A stretch of DNA of 64,000 nucleotides from Trochalopteron elliotii (GCA_024734555.1 JANPWX010000443.1:2028207-2092206); one strand, 5' to 3'; positions 11,768 to 25,051 are shown, counted from the first letter of the stretch. A program made the numbers and translations. The notes: generated by a model not told the origin, from the letters alone.

Positions 11768-14291
11768 AATTATTGTATTTGCTGTGATCCTCCATCCAGT
11801 ATCGATTCTGCAGAGATAAATACTGAGGTTGGTAAGAGTATTTAAAAAATTGACTAAATAGAAAATTCACCATCAGAATTAAATTAAATTTCCACAGAGT
11901 TGGATACATGAAGAAATGTGAATTAAGCACAATTAACCTCACCAATATTACCACACCTCCCAAGAAAGACTTTACTCATTGCACCTATGAGCAATAAGTT
12001 TCTGTACCTAAACCATCTGATCTCTTTCCAACATTTTATTCCATCTCATTGGAAAGATAACAGCCCTTAGAATAATTCATCTCCCAGAGAGTTCTGCTGA
12101 CTTCTGGAAGAGCTGAAAAAATGAAATAAAGGACTCTGTAGTCCTTAAAAGCACATGTGAAAATGAATATACTGCTGTGGCTAACAAAGCTTTGATATAC
12201 ACAGAATGTGATTAAAGAATAGTCAATATAGATATTATTTGTTTCCTCCTTTCTGGACATATGTGAAGAAACTCTCTCCATGAGAATCTACAGCATAAAC
12301 CTGTGACATTTATCATACATCATCTATAGAACCCAGAAACTTGCAGGTACCTGCAATCATGAGCTGTTGAGGATGGAAAAATTAATTCTAACTTGTCATC
12401 CCTTGTTAATTAACAGCTATATGGCCTTTATCCCAATCCTAAATGTGGTTTTTTGTGTGTTAACATTAAGATTAGCACTTTATTGGCACATCCAGCAGTT
12501 CAAAGGATGGGATGGTGATAAATTTAACTTTGCTGTAACACCATTAAAGCAAGAGGTGGATGGAATGAGAGGAAATTCCAGCTGAAGAATCAAAAAAAAT
12601 CCCTTTTTAAAATTTTGATCTGCTAAACTGGAACCTCTCAGAGCACTGATTCATTGCCTACAGAATGTCCCCTTTTCTCCTTGCCAGCCTCACTGGGCTT
12701 TGCACGGGGCTAAGGGGAATTAAGGTAAAGTTTGGGATTGCCCCAGTGGCTTGTAGAAAATTCCCTGTTCTCACTGTTCCGTGGCTCTGCAGGCACCCAG
12801 TGCTCTTGAGCTGTAATTATTGGTCAGCTTGGACTCTCTAATCTTTCTCTGCTCTGCCTCCCAGCTGGCAGCTCCTCTAAGTCATGGGTGGTTGCCTCCC
12901 AGAGATTGATGATGTTGCTGATAATGGGATGCATTGACTTGTGACTTCAATTTGGATCTTATCACTGGGGGGAAAAAAGCAAACAAATGGGAATCCAAGT
13001 TCTTATTTCAGTGTTTTCTGTCCCCCTTTTGTCTTTTAGATTCATAATGGTGGCTCCTCTGAATTTTTTGATGTCTTCTTCCTCTAGCTGGCTCACTTGT
13101 TCACCATAGTCTTTAAAAAGCCCCATAATTTATACTCCAGAACAGTGACTTTTAATTCAAGATGTGTCTGTGGTAGAGATATTCCAGTGTCTTTGGGCAG
13201 ACTTTAAACACCTCTACACCTCAATAATTAAAGAAGAGAGGCTTTTGAGTTTCCTTTTTAATTCATAAGTGGAGGTTTTGCCTCAATAAATAAAACCAGA
13301 CATCCAAAATCAAGAATAAAATGAGAAACACAGCTCAGGCAGTTTTCTCCAAATAATACTGCCACTGCTTCATACACTAAATTACCAATCCATTTGACTT
13401 AATGTGAAACATTTGGCTTTGCCTGAGACCCTGACTACATCTTTAAATTAAATATGTGCAGAGGAGAGTTCTTAGAGTCAGGAAAGCAGAATGTTGTGCA
13501 TGTTTTGTCCCCACGTTTCTGAGTTCTCTCTGCATAGCTTAGCAATGAAAATGAGATTTTATTGTTACCAGCACTTCCAAATCATGTCTGAGTTAATGGC
13601 AGTTGTGGCCTGCAGAAAAGAAATTTAAAAGTGTTTGAACTTCCTTTTGGTCTCTGTTGTAACCAAGCTTATTTACAACTTCGAGCTGAGGGAGAAGGAT
13701 GTGGTTAATTTATTGACATTTTTCCCCATATTTGTTCTTCACACTTTTCTGTTTGACTGCATGTAAAAGTACAGGACTTCCCAGAGAAAAAGCATCTTGG
13801 TTTTATTTCTGGTCTCACTGGAACCAAGAAGTAAATCTCATTTCAAAGTCTCATTAAATTGCCATCTGGATTTCCAGACCAAAAAGGTTTGGAAACGTCG
13901 AGCTAAACTGCAGATAAGCGACCAAATTACTGGATGCTTCTCCAAGCTAAATCTTGGAATCAGTGAACTCTCTCTGCTGAAATATTTTCTCTAGCCATGT
14001 GTAAAACACAGAAGTATTTCATTTTCACATCACCAGTTACACTTGCAGCTCTGGCAGGTCGTAAAAAAGGGGGACGGGGTGTATTTATGGAGGGACAGGG
14101 CCGAGGCTCTGCTGCAGCAGAAGAACATAAAAGCCAAAGGAGCAGAAAGAAACCACAGAGCTGTTACCTCAGGAACACCATCACCAAGCTTTTCTGGAAG
14201 GGAAAAACCCACCCCCAGAGCTGGGTCCAGAATGAATAAAGCATTCATGGACCATCAATGGCTTCTGAACTTTATCCTGAAGTCTGCAGCT
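11768..14291. other. Unique sequence, no supported gene
   Basis: Single-copy DNA. It holds a small minus-strand open frame with unusually protein-like composition (12,962-13,126, listed separately). The other frames are short and unbiased. Confidence 0.45.
12962..13126 (-). CDS. Small ORF, 54 codons, unidentified (low confidence)
   Basis: It starts at an ATG (MGLFKDYGEQVSQLEEED) and has a charged, helix-like first two thirds (then IKKFRGATIMNL and KDKRGTENTE). The last dozen residues are hydrophobic and look like read-through. A TAA lies two codons before the ATG. No donor site lies at the point where the composition changes, so it does not make a good exon. It could be a decayed retrogene fragment or chance. 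I recognise no family. Confidence 0.15.
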   Translation of the reverse strand: MGLFKDYGEQVSQLEEEDIKKFRGATIMNLKDKRGTENTEIRTWIPICLLFSPQ

Positions 14292-14604
14292 GATACATGT
14301 CGCAGTAGGACACGAAATAAAGGTGCTTGACTCCAGTCAGGAGGTAGCAGAAATCAGAAGGTTTTATTTATAATTCATTCAGCCCTTTTATAACACGCTG
14401 TGCTAAAAAATCACATTATCAGTCCACAGGACTGACACCTCTCCCATTGGCTAAGGAACAGAAACAGCAAACAACACCTGTGGTTATGGGAAAGGAATAC
14501 TGTTTACACAAGGTTATTGTGGGAAAAAGAAAACTATTGAAAAGTTTCCCTTGGGAAGAGCTCAGCAATTCTCAGGCTCAGAAAATATCGGGTCCACAGA
14601 TACA
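14292..14604 (-). mobile_element. Solo LTR of an endogenous retrovirus, with target-site duplication
   Basis: The LTR occupies 14,298-14,598 (301 bp) and is flanked on both sides by gataca (14,292-14,297 and 14,599-14,604), a perfect 6-bp target-site duplication. Read on the minus strand it begins TGTGGACCC and carries a TATAAAA box (complement of 14,386-14,392) and an AATAAA signal about 20 bases later (complement of 14,363-14,368). It ends CTGCGACA, so the ends are TG..CA. Six-base duplications are typical of class II (alpha/beta) retroviruses. No internal viral genes are present, so this is a recombined solo LTR. A second copy lies at 52,780-53,076, about 85-90% identical by eye. Confidence 0.9.
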
Positions 14605-15633
<1,029 letters not shown>

Positions 15634-15806
15634 TTAATATGTTTACTCTTTCCAGTTTGTCCCTAGAACTGTTCATCAGGCGAATATCCAGGTAGCTCCC
15701 CAACGTGTCCAGCATTAAATATGTTATGCAGATTAAAAGGAAAACGTTACAGACACAGTTTTGATTTCAGATCTTTCATTTATATTTTACCTCCTCTCTC
15801 AATAAA
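15634..15806 (+). other. Possible 3' UTR with poly(A) signal
   Basis: It follows the stop of the candidate terminal exon and contains AATAAA at 15,801-15,806, where cleavage would be expected some 15-30 bases further on. It depends entirely on the exon being real. The conserved-looking block at 15.93-16.22 kb could belong to a longer 3' UTR. Confidence 0.3.
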
Positions 15807-15929
15807 AAATAATATAAGGCACCCATACCCTTTGAAGCTTCCCTGGGTTAAGTAAGACTGTAGAGATTAAAGGCTGGAGATTAATGATGTACATTTTATT
15901 ATAAATACTCGCTGCTTAAATTCACCCTT

Positions 15930-16220
15930 CAAAGACACAATGTAATCTGTTAGAGGGAAATGGATTTTTTTTTTTTCCCAAACAGAAATAGCAGTTTTAC
16001 AGCATTGCCATGCAGAACACAATCAGATTTAATCTCTAACTGCAACGCCACCGTGCTCAAGCCTTGTTTGAGACATAATTTCATCGACATAAACATAAAG
16101 ATACAATAACTCTGCTGCACGCACCAGGCAATGTTGTCTTGTTAGACCGAAAAGTTTTAAGACTGCCATAAAAGTGTGAATCAGTGCTTCTCTCTGGCCA
16201 AATCTGTAGGACAAAGCCAT
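15930..16220. promoter_or_regulatory. Candidate conserved element, possibly distal 3' UTR
   Basis: Single-copy block retaining several CpGs (for example around 16,044-16,052, 16,083 and 16,119). On the minus strand 16,029-16,220 is open for 63 codons (MALSYRFGQREALIH at the start) with even composition. That frame has no splice signals, so I regard constraint on the DNA or on a 3' UTR as likelier than a protein. Confidence 0.3.
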
Positions 16221-19200
16221 GCTAGGAGAGGATTTGAAAGCCTAAATCAAGTGCTACAGTGAAATAAGCTGGAAAACCTGACACCTTTCCCACAATCCTC
16301 ATTTTTCAAGGAGTAAAGAATGATCAAATAATGAATTTTCACCTTTCCAGCTCCCTGGGAAAAGTCCCTCCAATGGACTTAATTGGACATGATCCAATTA
16401 TGATTATTTTTGTCCCCTCAGTTGCCTCCTGGTTGAGGGACACCCACATTTCCTGCAACACAAGGGGCAGGCTTTTACACCTGCAGAAGAGCCTCAGTCC
16501 CTGTTTTCAGCATATCCCCAGCCCCAAAATCTGCCAGGAGGAGAGAGGTCTCCTGGCCAGAAACTTCCAGGATGGAAGGCTGGGACTGGGATCCTTACAG
16601 AGGGACGTTGTGACCTTGGTGGGAAGGACCCAAAGGACTCTTTGCCATGGCCAGGGGAGCTCCCTGCCCTGTCAGCTGACATCTCCCACACTCCCCTCCA
16701 CCTGCTCAAGCTGAACCTGTTAAAAACTCCCAAAGAAACCCATGGATAGTTCTTCCTACTTCCCTGTTTTTGGATGGGGCTGGAATTTTTTCTGCCTGAA
16801 CACCACCTTAATTGGTTGCTTTTCACTGGCCCAACTGGGAAGAATAAACGCCAAGGGTTTGATGAATGTAGGTAGTATGTAAGAGCAACAAGCCATCTCG
16901 TAAATGAATTACCCTGAAGCTTTCTGTAAATGCAACAGCATCTCAGTGCATCTATTTTCTGTGCTGGTGATTGCAAAAATGCCTCCTTGGATTGAGCTGA
17001 AGAACTCCAGATAATGAACTGAGAGTGTTCTCTGCCTGGCAATCAGTTTGACCACACAGGATCCCTGCCCTGAAAGGATTTATTTATACAGGAAGGCCAA
17101 ATTCTGCAAGAGAGGATGGCTTATCATCTTTCCAGTTATTTCTAAGAGAACACAATTATTTCCCTGACTACATTATGGAAAACCACCTTTTAGCACGGGA
17201 TTTTGAAAGGCTGCAGTCAAACCTGCACATAGAAAAAAAAATATTTCTGATCAGTTTTGAAGATGTTGATGAAAACTTGAAATTATCTGGGATCCAAAAG
17301 CCCTCTTTATGTGGCACGACACGTTTATACCACAGGTAATTATCCCATCACATAGATTAGCATTTTATTTATCAAATATTCTTCAGGCTAACCATGGGAT
17401 ACTGAAAATAAACACAGAATTTTTGTCCATCCCTGAGCAGTTCTGGCACTCCCCATTTTATTTTTGTGCTGTTCTTCACGGGTATGTTGGGTGTTGCTCT
17501 GCCACAGTGAGCCTTGGCAGCACCATCAAAGCAGCTTTTATTTCTTTAGCCATCCTCTTGACAACAATATTTCCCTATCCATCTGTCTGATCAGCCTAAT
17601 CAATGGGGGAAAAATATCTGAGCCAATTAAAATGTAAAATAACCTTTGGAAAGGTGGTAAAGGAGTTTATAAAATATTTGGTTGCAAAGGTGGTTTTTGT
17701 TTGAGTTAAAGGTTAAACCATTAAACCATTTTTTGAAGGTTTTACTGATTTTCTTGGTGTTACTTGCTAGCTTTGTATTTATTCACCTGCTGGGAAATGA
17801 TATCTCCATTTATCATTCAAATGAAATCAATATATCATGTAGTCATTCATTGCTCATATCTGCAAAAAAAAAAAAAATAAACCCAGGAAAGCCTGAAGAA
17901 CTTGGATGTAAATGGTTAAGGTAATGAAGAGTGAAAAAAAGACTGTGATTGCTGAAAATGATGATTATATATTAGAGGGATATCTCACCCAGACCTTCCT
18001 GAGGATGGAATGTTGTTAACTGATGTTTTATTATCACTCCTGGGAGCCAAGAAACACAGGTTTCTCTGTGAAACCTGAGAAAATGTGTTGATTCTTTCTT
18101 ACCATCCTTGATATCTGAATTTAGTCACAGAGTTGATGAAAGATCAGAACAAAATCAACTGCAGTGCCAACAAAAATGTTGGCATTAAACCAGTCATCAT
18201 TGGGTTTATAATCTCTCAGGTTTAATGACAGATATCTCACACTTATTTTAGATATTGGCATTGCAGGACTGAAGTCAGACATTTCCCAGCAATTAAACCC
18301 ACCATTTACTTTTCCACATTTTAAATGTTTTGTCTGAAGAAATTTTTGTTAGATAAGCTTCCAGTAAAGTTAAGCATAATTTGTGTGAAATCCCATCTGT
18401 TCTGCTGGAGTATCAAACTCAGAAGGAATTGAGATGTTCATGGTACCTGACCCAGGCCTGGTCTGAAAAGCTGAACCGACCAATGCTGAAGATTTCTGGC
18501 TTTCAACAGAGTCCAAAATTGTCTCTAACACAACTTAGACCCTCCCAAAATTTCCAGGCTTCCTCCCAACTGCAGATATCACCCTCATAACTTATACCCC
18601 CTCAGAGCTTTTTACCCCTCAGAGCTTGGATTTTTTGGAGTGAAGGTTGAGGCCTTGTCACCCCAAACCTTGGCCCTCACTCCAATGTTACCACACTAAA
18701 AAAGGCAAATTTCTCTTGAAGGGGAAGGCTGGGCTTTGGCCTTCTTTGGTCAGTAGAGGCTCAGTCTATTTATACAGCAGAGATTTCTGCTCTATAAACA
18801 CATAGATTTATGTACCCAGTTAAATCTTCATGAAGAGACAGCTCATCCCCACTCAGAGCTGGAAAGGTGTCTTTTCAACAGAAGGAGTTTAAGTTGTTTT
18901 TTTTTTTAACAGAAAAAATATTTGAATTAGAGTTTTGGAGAGAAAATTAGTTTATAAAACTAATTTTCAGCAGATCATTTCCGTGTGGTTTGGCTTCTAT
19001 AACACACAGATACCAAATGGATTAATCTGAACATAACATGGACAAGAGGAGGGATATAAATTTCTCTCTATCAACATCACAACGTCACTCTTCTGGGGCT
19101 TGATTATGTTTTATCATTTCTCCTGGCTCAGCACCAGTTCTGCACCATCAGCAGAGCTATTTAGAGGGACATAACAAACGTCACCCTGCTTGAGTTACAC

Positions 19201-19299
19201 CTGCAGCGTGTCCAGGGAGTGGAGAGCAGCCTGGGCTGTCCCTGCCCCCTTACACTGTCACTGTCCTCCTCAGATGGAGGGGGAAGACTGCACAAGAGA
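16221..19299. other. Unique sequence, no supported gene
   Basis: A moderately GC-rich stretch at about 16.33-16.74 kb gives overlapping long frames on both strands (127 and 182 codons) without domains. The rest is AT-rich single-copy DNA with A or T homopolymers near 15.97, 17.87 and 18.9 kb. No transposable element is recognised. Confidence 0.4.
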
Positions 19300-19720
19300 G
19301 AAAATAAACACCCCAAAAAATCCCCAAAAACGAGGAGGGGAAAATAAATAAGTAGAGGGAAAAAAAAAAATTAGAAAACTGAACAAAACCCACACCAAAC
19401 CAACCAAATAAAAAGCCCCATCCCCCAAAAAAACCAACAAAATTAACAGAAACACCCACCTTCCCTCATAAAAAACCACCAAGGAGGGGAATTAAAAAAA
19501 AGAAAAACAAAAAAAAAAAAAAAAAAAAGAAACTAACTAGGAGGAAATAAAAAATATATGCACCAAAAAAAAGAGGGAGGGAGGAAGGAAATCAAAGAGG
19601 AGAAGTGGAAAAAAAACCCACAACCAAGGCAGGGGAGCAAGTGTGGCAGAAAATGGGAGTGATAAAAAATAAGGTGTGAAAAGAACCCAAACAAATAAGG
19701 GGGAAGGAATTAAAAGACAT
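19300..19720 (+). repeat. A-rich, T-depleted low-complexity tract
   Basis: About 400 bases are dominated by A with C and G patches. T is about 9% over 19,321-19,680 by my count, and one uninterrupted A run has about 20 bases near 19,510. The motif is not a clean tandem repeat. It may be a decayed poly(A)-type retroposon tail, or a tract under strand-biased mutation. On the minus strand it gives Phe/Gly-rich false frames. Confidence 0.8.
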
Positions 19721-20442
19721 CACACAGGAGCATCTGCCCCAGAATAACCAACCATGGAAGGGTTTAACACCATCCACTGAGGCACTGAGTATCCCAGTGT
19801 TCCTGTTCCAACAACTCCAGCCAAAAAATTCCTTCCCCTGAACTGCCAAATAAGTTTAGGAATTTGACAGTGATTCAGAGCACGGGGTGAGGAATGAGCT
19901 GGGCAGGTTTGGCTCAGGCTTGGGGGCTGCTCTGGAAGATGCTGCTGCCAGCTGACTCCTTTCTCCTTGTCTTTTCTCCTCCAGCCCCTGGAATTCTGGG
20001 CATTTGCCAAAGCCCCAGTGCCCTTGGGCAGGCAGAGGCTGAACCCAGCACCTGTGTAACAGATCTGTGCAGCTGGAGGTGTTTGCCATGCCTGCTCCAT
20101 CTGTTCCACATGCCACAGGTGTGCTGAATTACTCAGGGTGAATTGGGAGCAAGAATCCTTTAGGAAAAAAAATAAATTCCTGGCTAAATTACAAATATTT
20201 CTCTCTTTCTCCATGCTCTGTTTTTATTTATCTTCATCTACATCTCTAGGTGGGTGAGCATAAAGAAACTTCTTAAAAAAAAAATCTCTGGTAAAATATA
20301 GAATTTTAAACTGTTTGGATACTGCAGCTTTGGGACCTAGAGCAGGAATTTGGCAACAGGGTTAATATTTAACAACCTTGGCTCTGTGAGGTAGGAGGAC
20401 CACATTGTGTGTTCCTTAGGGAGCATGCATCCATGCACTCAG
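19721..20442. other. Unique, moderately GC-rich sequence
   Basis: Overlapping open frames exist on both strands between 19.7 and 20.2 kb, as expected of GC-richer random sequence. No domain or repeat is recognised. Confidence 0.4.
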
Positions 20443-20765
20443 ATATCCAGAAAATTACAAGTCCAACACAGATATCCAGAGAAATACAGGTATGTCCAAC
20501 ACACATATCCAGAGAAATACAGGTCCAGCATAGATATCCAGAGAAATACAGGTCCAGCACAGATATCCAGAGAAATACAGGTATGTCCAACACACATATC
20601 CATAGAAATACAGGTCCAGCATAGATATCCAGAGAAATACAGGTCCAACACAGATATCCAGAGAAATACAGGTCCAACACAGATATCCAGAGAAATACAG
20701 GTCCAGCACAGATATCCAGAAAATTACAAGTCCAACATAGATATCCAGAGAATTACAGGTCCAGA
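20443..20765 (+). repeat. 29-bp minisatellite, 11 units with a higher-order repeat
   Basis: Eleven units start with atatcca at 20,443, 20,472, 20,505, 20,534, 20,563, 20,596, 20,625, 20,654, 20,683, 20,712 and 20,741. Nine have the 29-bp core period (the last is cut short at 25) and two (second and fifth) carry a 4-base tatg insertion, giving 33. Units 2-4 and 5-7 share the order 33-29-29, a 91-bp higher-order repeat. Units 1 and 10 share the variant aaaattacaag. Several frames are open through the array on both strands because the unit lacks in-phase stops. Confidence 0.95.
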
Positions 20766-22726
20766 AGCAGCTGCCTCCCAGCCTTTGTCAGCAGCATGGA
20801 GATGGAATTTCATCTGCTGCACTTTGAAAACACAGCCCCAGGATCTTGGTTTTTGCTGAAGAATAAAACCTCCTGATATAAATCAGCACCTCAGCCAAAA
20901 TTAGTTATTCACAGTGAAAAGTTCCAAAGCTTTTTCCCTCGGATTTGGGTTGTTTTCAGTCCAACTTTTATGAACAAACATAATTAGCCGTTTTTGAAAT
21001 GCTTGGCCAGACAAGATAATTCCTGCCTGACCCCTGCTGATTATCCTGGTTTAGCACGGGAACCTTGCAGCACTTTGTTGATAAACCAGATTAGCTGCAC
21101 TCATCAAAACTTTAACTCGTGGACTTAATGACTGCAAAGCAGTGATGTGAATCTGCAATTAGTGCAGGTGCAAAGTTTTAAGAGGCTTTTAATTGGATTG
21201 CAGGTGAGATTAGCTAAGGCTTCCAGGCATGTGCAGGGCTGGGGAGGCTTTAGCCACGTGCTGGTTTGGGGAGAAGCAGGAGAAAAAAAATGAACTTTAA
21301 TTCCTGCACAGGCTCTTCTATGCAAAGTGAACAATTATAAAAGTTCCCTCCCTGACAGCTTGAGGACATTTCCAGAGCTGTGGGTGCTCTTCTTTTTGGG
21401 ATTTACTGAATTTGGTCATCACATGTATCACTTTTTAAAAACTCTGGCATTCTTTTCAGGGCTCTGGAGCTAGCCAGGAAATTATTATTGTACTAAACCA
21501 TCGTTGTATTGCAAATTATCCATCTATTCCTTCCAAATTCATATATTTGCCTGGAAAAGAACACCAGCCCCTGATCTTTCCAACTCTGTTCCATTTTAAT
21601 ATGTGCCCTGGTTGCAGGAATTAATATTTTATCCACCATGTGTGAAAGGTGTAAGTCTGGGAGTGCTGGGGTTAATTTTTATTTTAATTTATAAACTCTT
21701 TATAAGCCCTCAGTTAGAGAAGCAGTAAGAGTGTGTAGGCAGAGAGGAGTTCTCATCACAGCTCTCAATCTTCCAGATGAAATTCCTGCTTGCAGGATGT
21801 TTAATCACCTCATCGGCCTCTCTCCAGCACAGCCTGTGCAGCACCTTTTTCTTACAAAATAGTTACAGTTCAGCTGCATTTTAATACTGATCTGATTTTA
21901 TCATCTCACATGTGAGAAAATTAAGGTTTTAACCCAGAAAAAGCAACAAAAGGTGGGACTGATCATTTATCCAGAATTGTTTAGAAAGTAATTCAAAGGA
22001 CCTGATTCAGGGCTGTGAGAGCCAGCTGAAATTACACATCCAAAGGGATACTTCTGAAATATTAAACTTTTCTCGCTCACTAATTGCAGGGATATAAATT
22101 TTATAGGTACTGTTAGCAGAAGTTACATCAGTCATTAAATAACCCTAACCATGCCTCATTTTTCATGACCTGAAGGAAATAGATTTAAATTCTTTTATTT
22201 TTTAATTAAGTGTTATGGCTGCAGGAAAAAAAAAGAAATAGCTCCTATTTTATTTTTCAGCATATTTTTATCTAGACCTTCAACCCATTTCATGTCTCAT
22301 TTTCAGTGCTGCAGTGATGAGCACAATTAGAATTTCCCCCATCTCTGCTCTTAACAAGATCTTGACCCTGGATCTCTCACTGCAGGTAGAATTCTGGTTG
22401 GAAAAATGATTATTACAAACCAAAATCACAGTTTTACCCACAAACTCTCACTGCTGCCTCCATTCCATAAAACTTCTGAATCCATCTGTCTCTGGGAATG
22501 AGACAGGACTCTGAATTCTTGATCATTGAGTGACTTTAATTAAAATTTTGTCATTGCCTTCAGCAGAAGCACAAGAGCTCCTTTGAGTGACATTTTCAAT
22601 CTTCCTTATCACTTCATTATCTGGGAGGTATTTACTAGTTAACAAAAAAAATTCCACCCCTCAGAACGCGCATTTTTTCCACAGATTTTTTTCTCTTAAT
22701 GATGAGCTAAATGGGAGAGTAAAGAT
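20766..22726. other. Unique sequence, no supported gene
   Basis: AT-rich single-copy DNA with a regulatory-looking block at 20,940-21,215 (listed separately). No gene or transposon is recognised. Confidence 0.4.
20940..21215. promoter_or_regulatory. Candidate non-coding element with TCF/LEF-like words
   Basis: It contains cataattagccg, a ctttgtt word (21,073-21,079) and an atcaaaac word (21,103-21,110) of the kind bound by TCF/LEF, plus a repeated ccaga/ttagc context. A gcag/gtgaga donor-like site lies at 21,203. Regulatory function is inference from texture and motif density. Confidence 0.25.
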
Positions 22727-23302
22727 GTGAACAAAATTGTGTTTATCTGCTCCTCTCTGCAGAGGAAAATCCATCAGGTGCTAACCACAAATACCATTTC
22801 CTTTACATTTCCCATGCTGCTGTTATTTGTGAGTAAATGGACTCTGAAAAATGGAGGCAGAACCCAAAACTTTCCTCTGCTAATCCCTGGAAAAACGGGC
22901 AGTGTCTGCAGCCCACCTGAGGATCCTCTGCTCACCAAGGCTCTCGACAGGTTTTTGTCATTGTCCCATAAATCTGATCCACTGTGGCAGTTCCCATCCT
23001 TATCCACACTCAGAGTAGGTATTATTTCAAATATTAAGACCAAGACCTCCAAAAATTCCTTTCTAGAGAGGGGTCTTGAGAACAATCTCTCCAGGAGCTC
23101 CCAAGGCTGGGATTTGTTAGTCCAGAGTGCAAAGAGAGATCTCAGACAAAACTCAGCCTGCAGGGAAAGGATAAAACTCAGAGCAGTGGAGGCTTTAACC
23201 CAACATTTCCCCTGCTGCAGAATAAACTCTGAAATTGCTTTTGATTCAAGAAAAATGCCCCAAATCCCCGAAAATCCCACTCTGTGTTATTTCTCCATTT
23301 AA
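22727..23302. other. Region open on both strands, no recognised product
   Basis: A + strand frame of 191 codons (22,727-23,302) and a minus frame of 168 codons (22,774-23,280) overlap almost completely. Neither has a domain, a signal peptide or a splice pattern I can support, and the composition looks like translated non-coding DNA. It is listed because it is the longest such overlap not explained by a repeat. Confidence 0.2.
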
Positions 23303-25049
23303 AGGAAGATTCCAGGTGTCCAACCCCTGCAGGCTGAATTCCTTTCCTTTCCCACTGGCACTGGTTACAAACTCCCAAAAACCAGGTTACAGTCAGAGCT
23401 GTGCAGTGAATTCATGGCATTTGACACTCATAACTCCACTTTTATAAAAACAGTTTAGTGCATTAAAAACCTCCTTAATAACAGCTCTATCAAAGCAGAC
23501 GTTGCCCAAAGCAATACAATTATTGGTCAATAATTCCTCTTTAGCTGTTTCTATTACCACCACTTTATTTCAGCACTTGCCTCCTTCCCCTTTGATCTGC
23601 TAATTATCTTTTTACCCTCTGATCCTCTCTACAATTCCCTGGCAATTTGATCCATTAATTACAGTGCCCACATTCCCCATTTTCCACAGAATGTGCAATT
23701 TTTGTGACCTCCTTCACCTTCCTTCACACAAACACTTGCCATCTTTCTCTAGGGTATAGCTGCTTCTGTAAATATATAGATAATGGTACAAAAGGCTGTA
23801 ATTAGAAGTATTTTTTACATTTTCCTTGCAATCCTTCGGGCTTCATGAGAACGTCTTAATAATTTGTCATTGAGTTAAATTTCGATGGAAATGGGCAGTC
23901 TGTAAATTCTTTTGACTTCATCTTTAATACCATAAACACTTGGATTTTTTTCCCCAATATTAAACATTGATTGTATTTCCACGCTGGAGGTTCTATTAAA
24001 AACAGAGTTTCTGCTGTATTTTGTGTAAATAATATAAAAAAGTACTTTCTGATATAAAGCTTTGCTCACTTTATGGGCACGTGACTGAATATTCTGCATT
24101 GCCAATTTCCCACTCCCTTCTAAGCCAGATTCAGACTTTCAGTGCAACCTAAATTAATTCCAGAGTGGAAGAATTGTAGGGAGATAAATTCAAGCTTTTC
24201 ACTTGTACAAACCAGAAATGTTGGTGCTATGGAAGGGGGGAATTTTTGGGACTGGGCAGCCAAAGTTTGGCAGCTGGAACAGAACCTTGTTGTTTAAAAG
24301 CTGGATTTAATGAATTTATTGTGACCAGGATATCCCATAAGAATTCCACTAATTTATTCTACCAGGAACTCTCTGACACTGTTGGGTTTCTCCAGAGTTT
24401 GTGCAGAAGGACACTCTCATTTAAACCTCCAGTGCCTCACTTGGTGATGTGGGAATTCTTCTGTTAATATTTACATTTTTAACCACAGATTTGGTTCAGA
24501 ACTGAGGACTTGGTAAATCCCCATCAATAAAATCCAGCCAAACACAGGCATTGCAGTTAATTTTATTCAGCTTTTTCTGTGCAAATGCTCACTTAGTCCT
24601 TTGGCCAAAGTTACCAGCTGCTTAAAGTAATGGCTTTGAGCTGTGTCCACTCAAATGAACTCAAAAGCTTCTCATTCCAGAGAAACCTGTGCAGAGTTGC
24701 CAAAGAATGATCATTAATGCAAGATTTGTCTTTTTGACAGCTCTTCTGCTTGGAAAATGATTGATTGGGCACTTCTTGTATAAATAATCTTTGCAGTTTT
24801 TAATATAGAGAATCCATTTTAATATCTGCATCGTAAAAAACCAAGAAATTCTCATTTCTGTGCATCCAGTTCTTTTCAATCTGATTATTCTTTTAAACGT
24901 GAGGATAGGAAAAGCAAAATGTGTCTTGCAGAGCAGCAGTATGTTCTATAATCCAAAGGAAAATCTGCAAAGGAATAAAATCCTTCTTGCACAACTTCAA
25001 AATTGTGCTTATTGAATATAGTCCTGTCTAATCATATTGACTTATTCCT

Positions 25050-25051
<2 letters not shown>
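23303..25051. other. Unique AT-rich sequence
   Basis: Single-copy DNA. The block 23,820-24,110 has conserved-desert texture and includes a CACGTG E-box at 24,078-24,083. No gene is supported. Confidence 0.35.

Noticed and set aside
16331..17042. Overlapping long frames on both strands
   Set aside because: Moderate GC content gives few stops; composition is unbiased, no domain is seen, and neither strand has a convincing exon structure.
20443..20765. CRISPR-like regular array
   Set aside because: The whole 29-bp unit repeats, with no unique spacers, in a vertebrate genome; it is a minisatellite.
20407..20859. Repeat protein of about 150 residues
   Set aside because: It is explained by the 29-bp minisatellite, which is open in several frames on both strands; a 29-bp unit is not a multiple of three.
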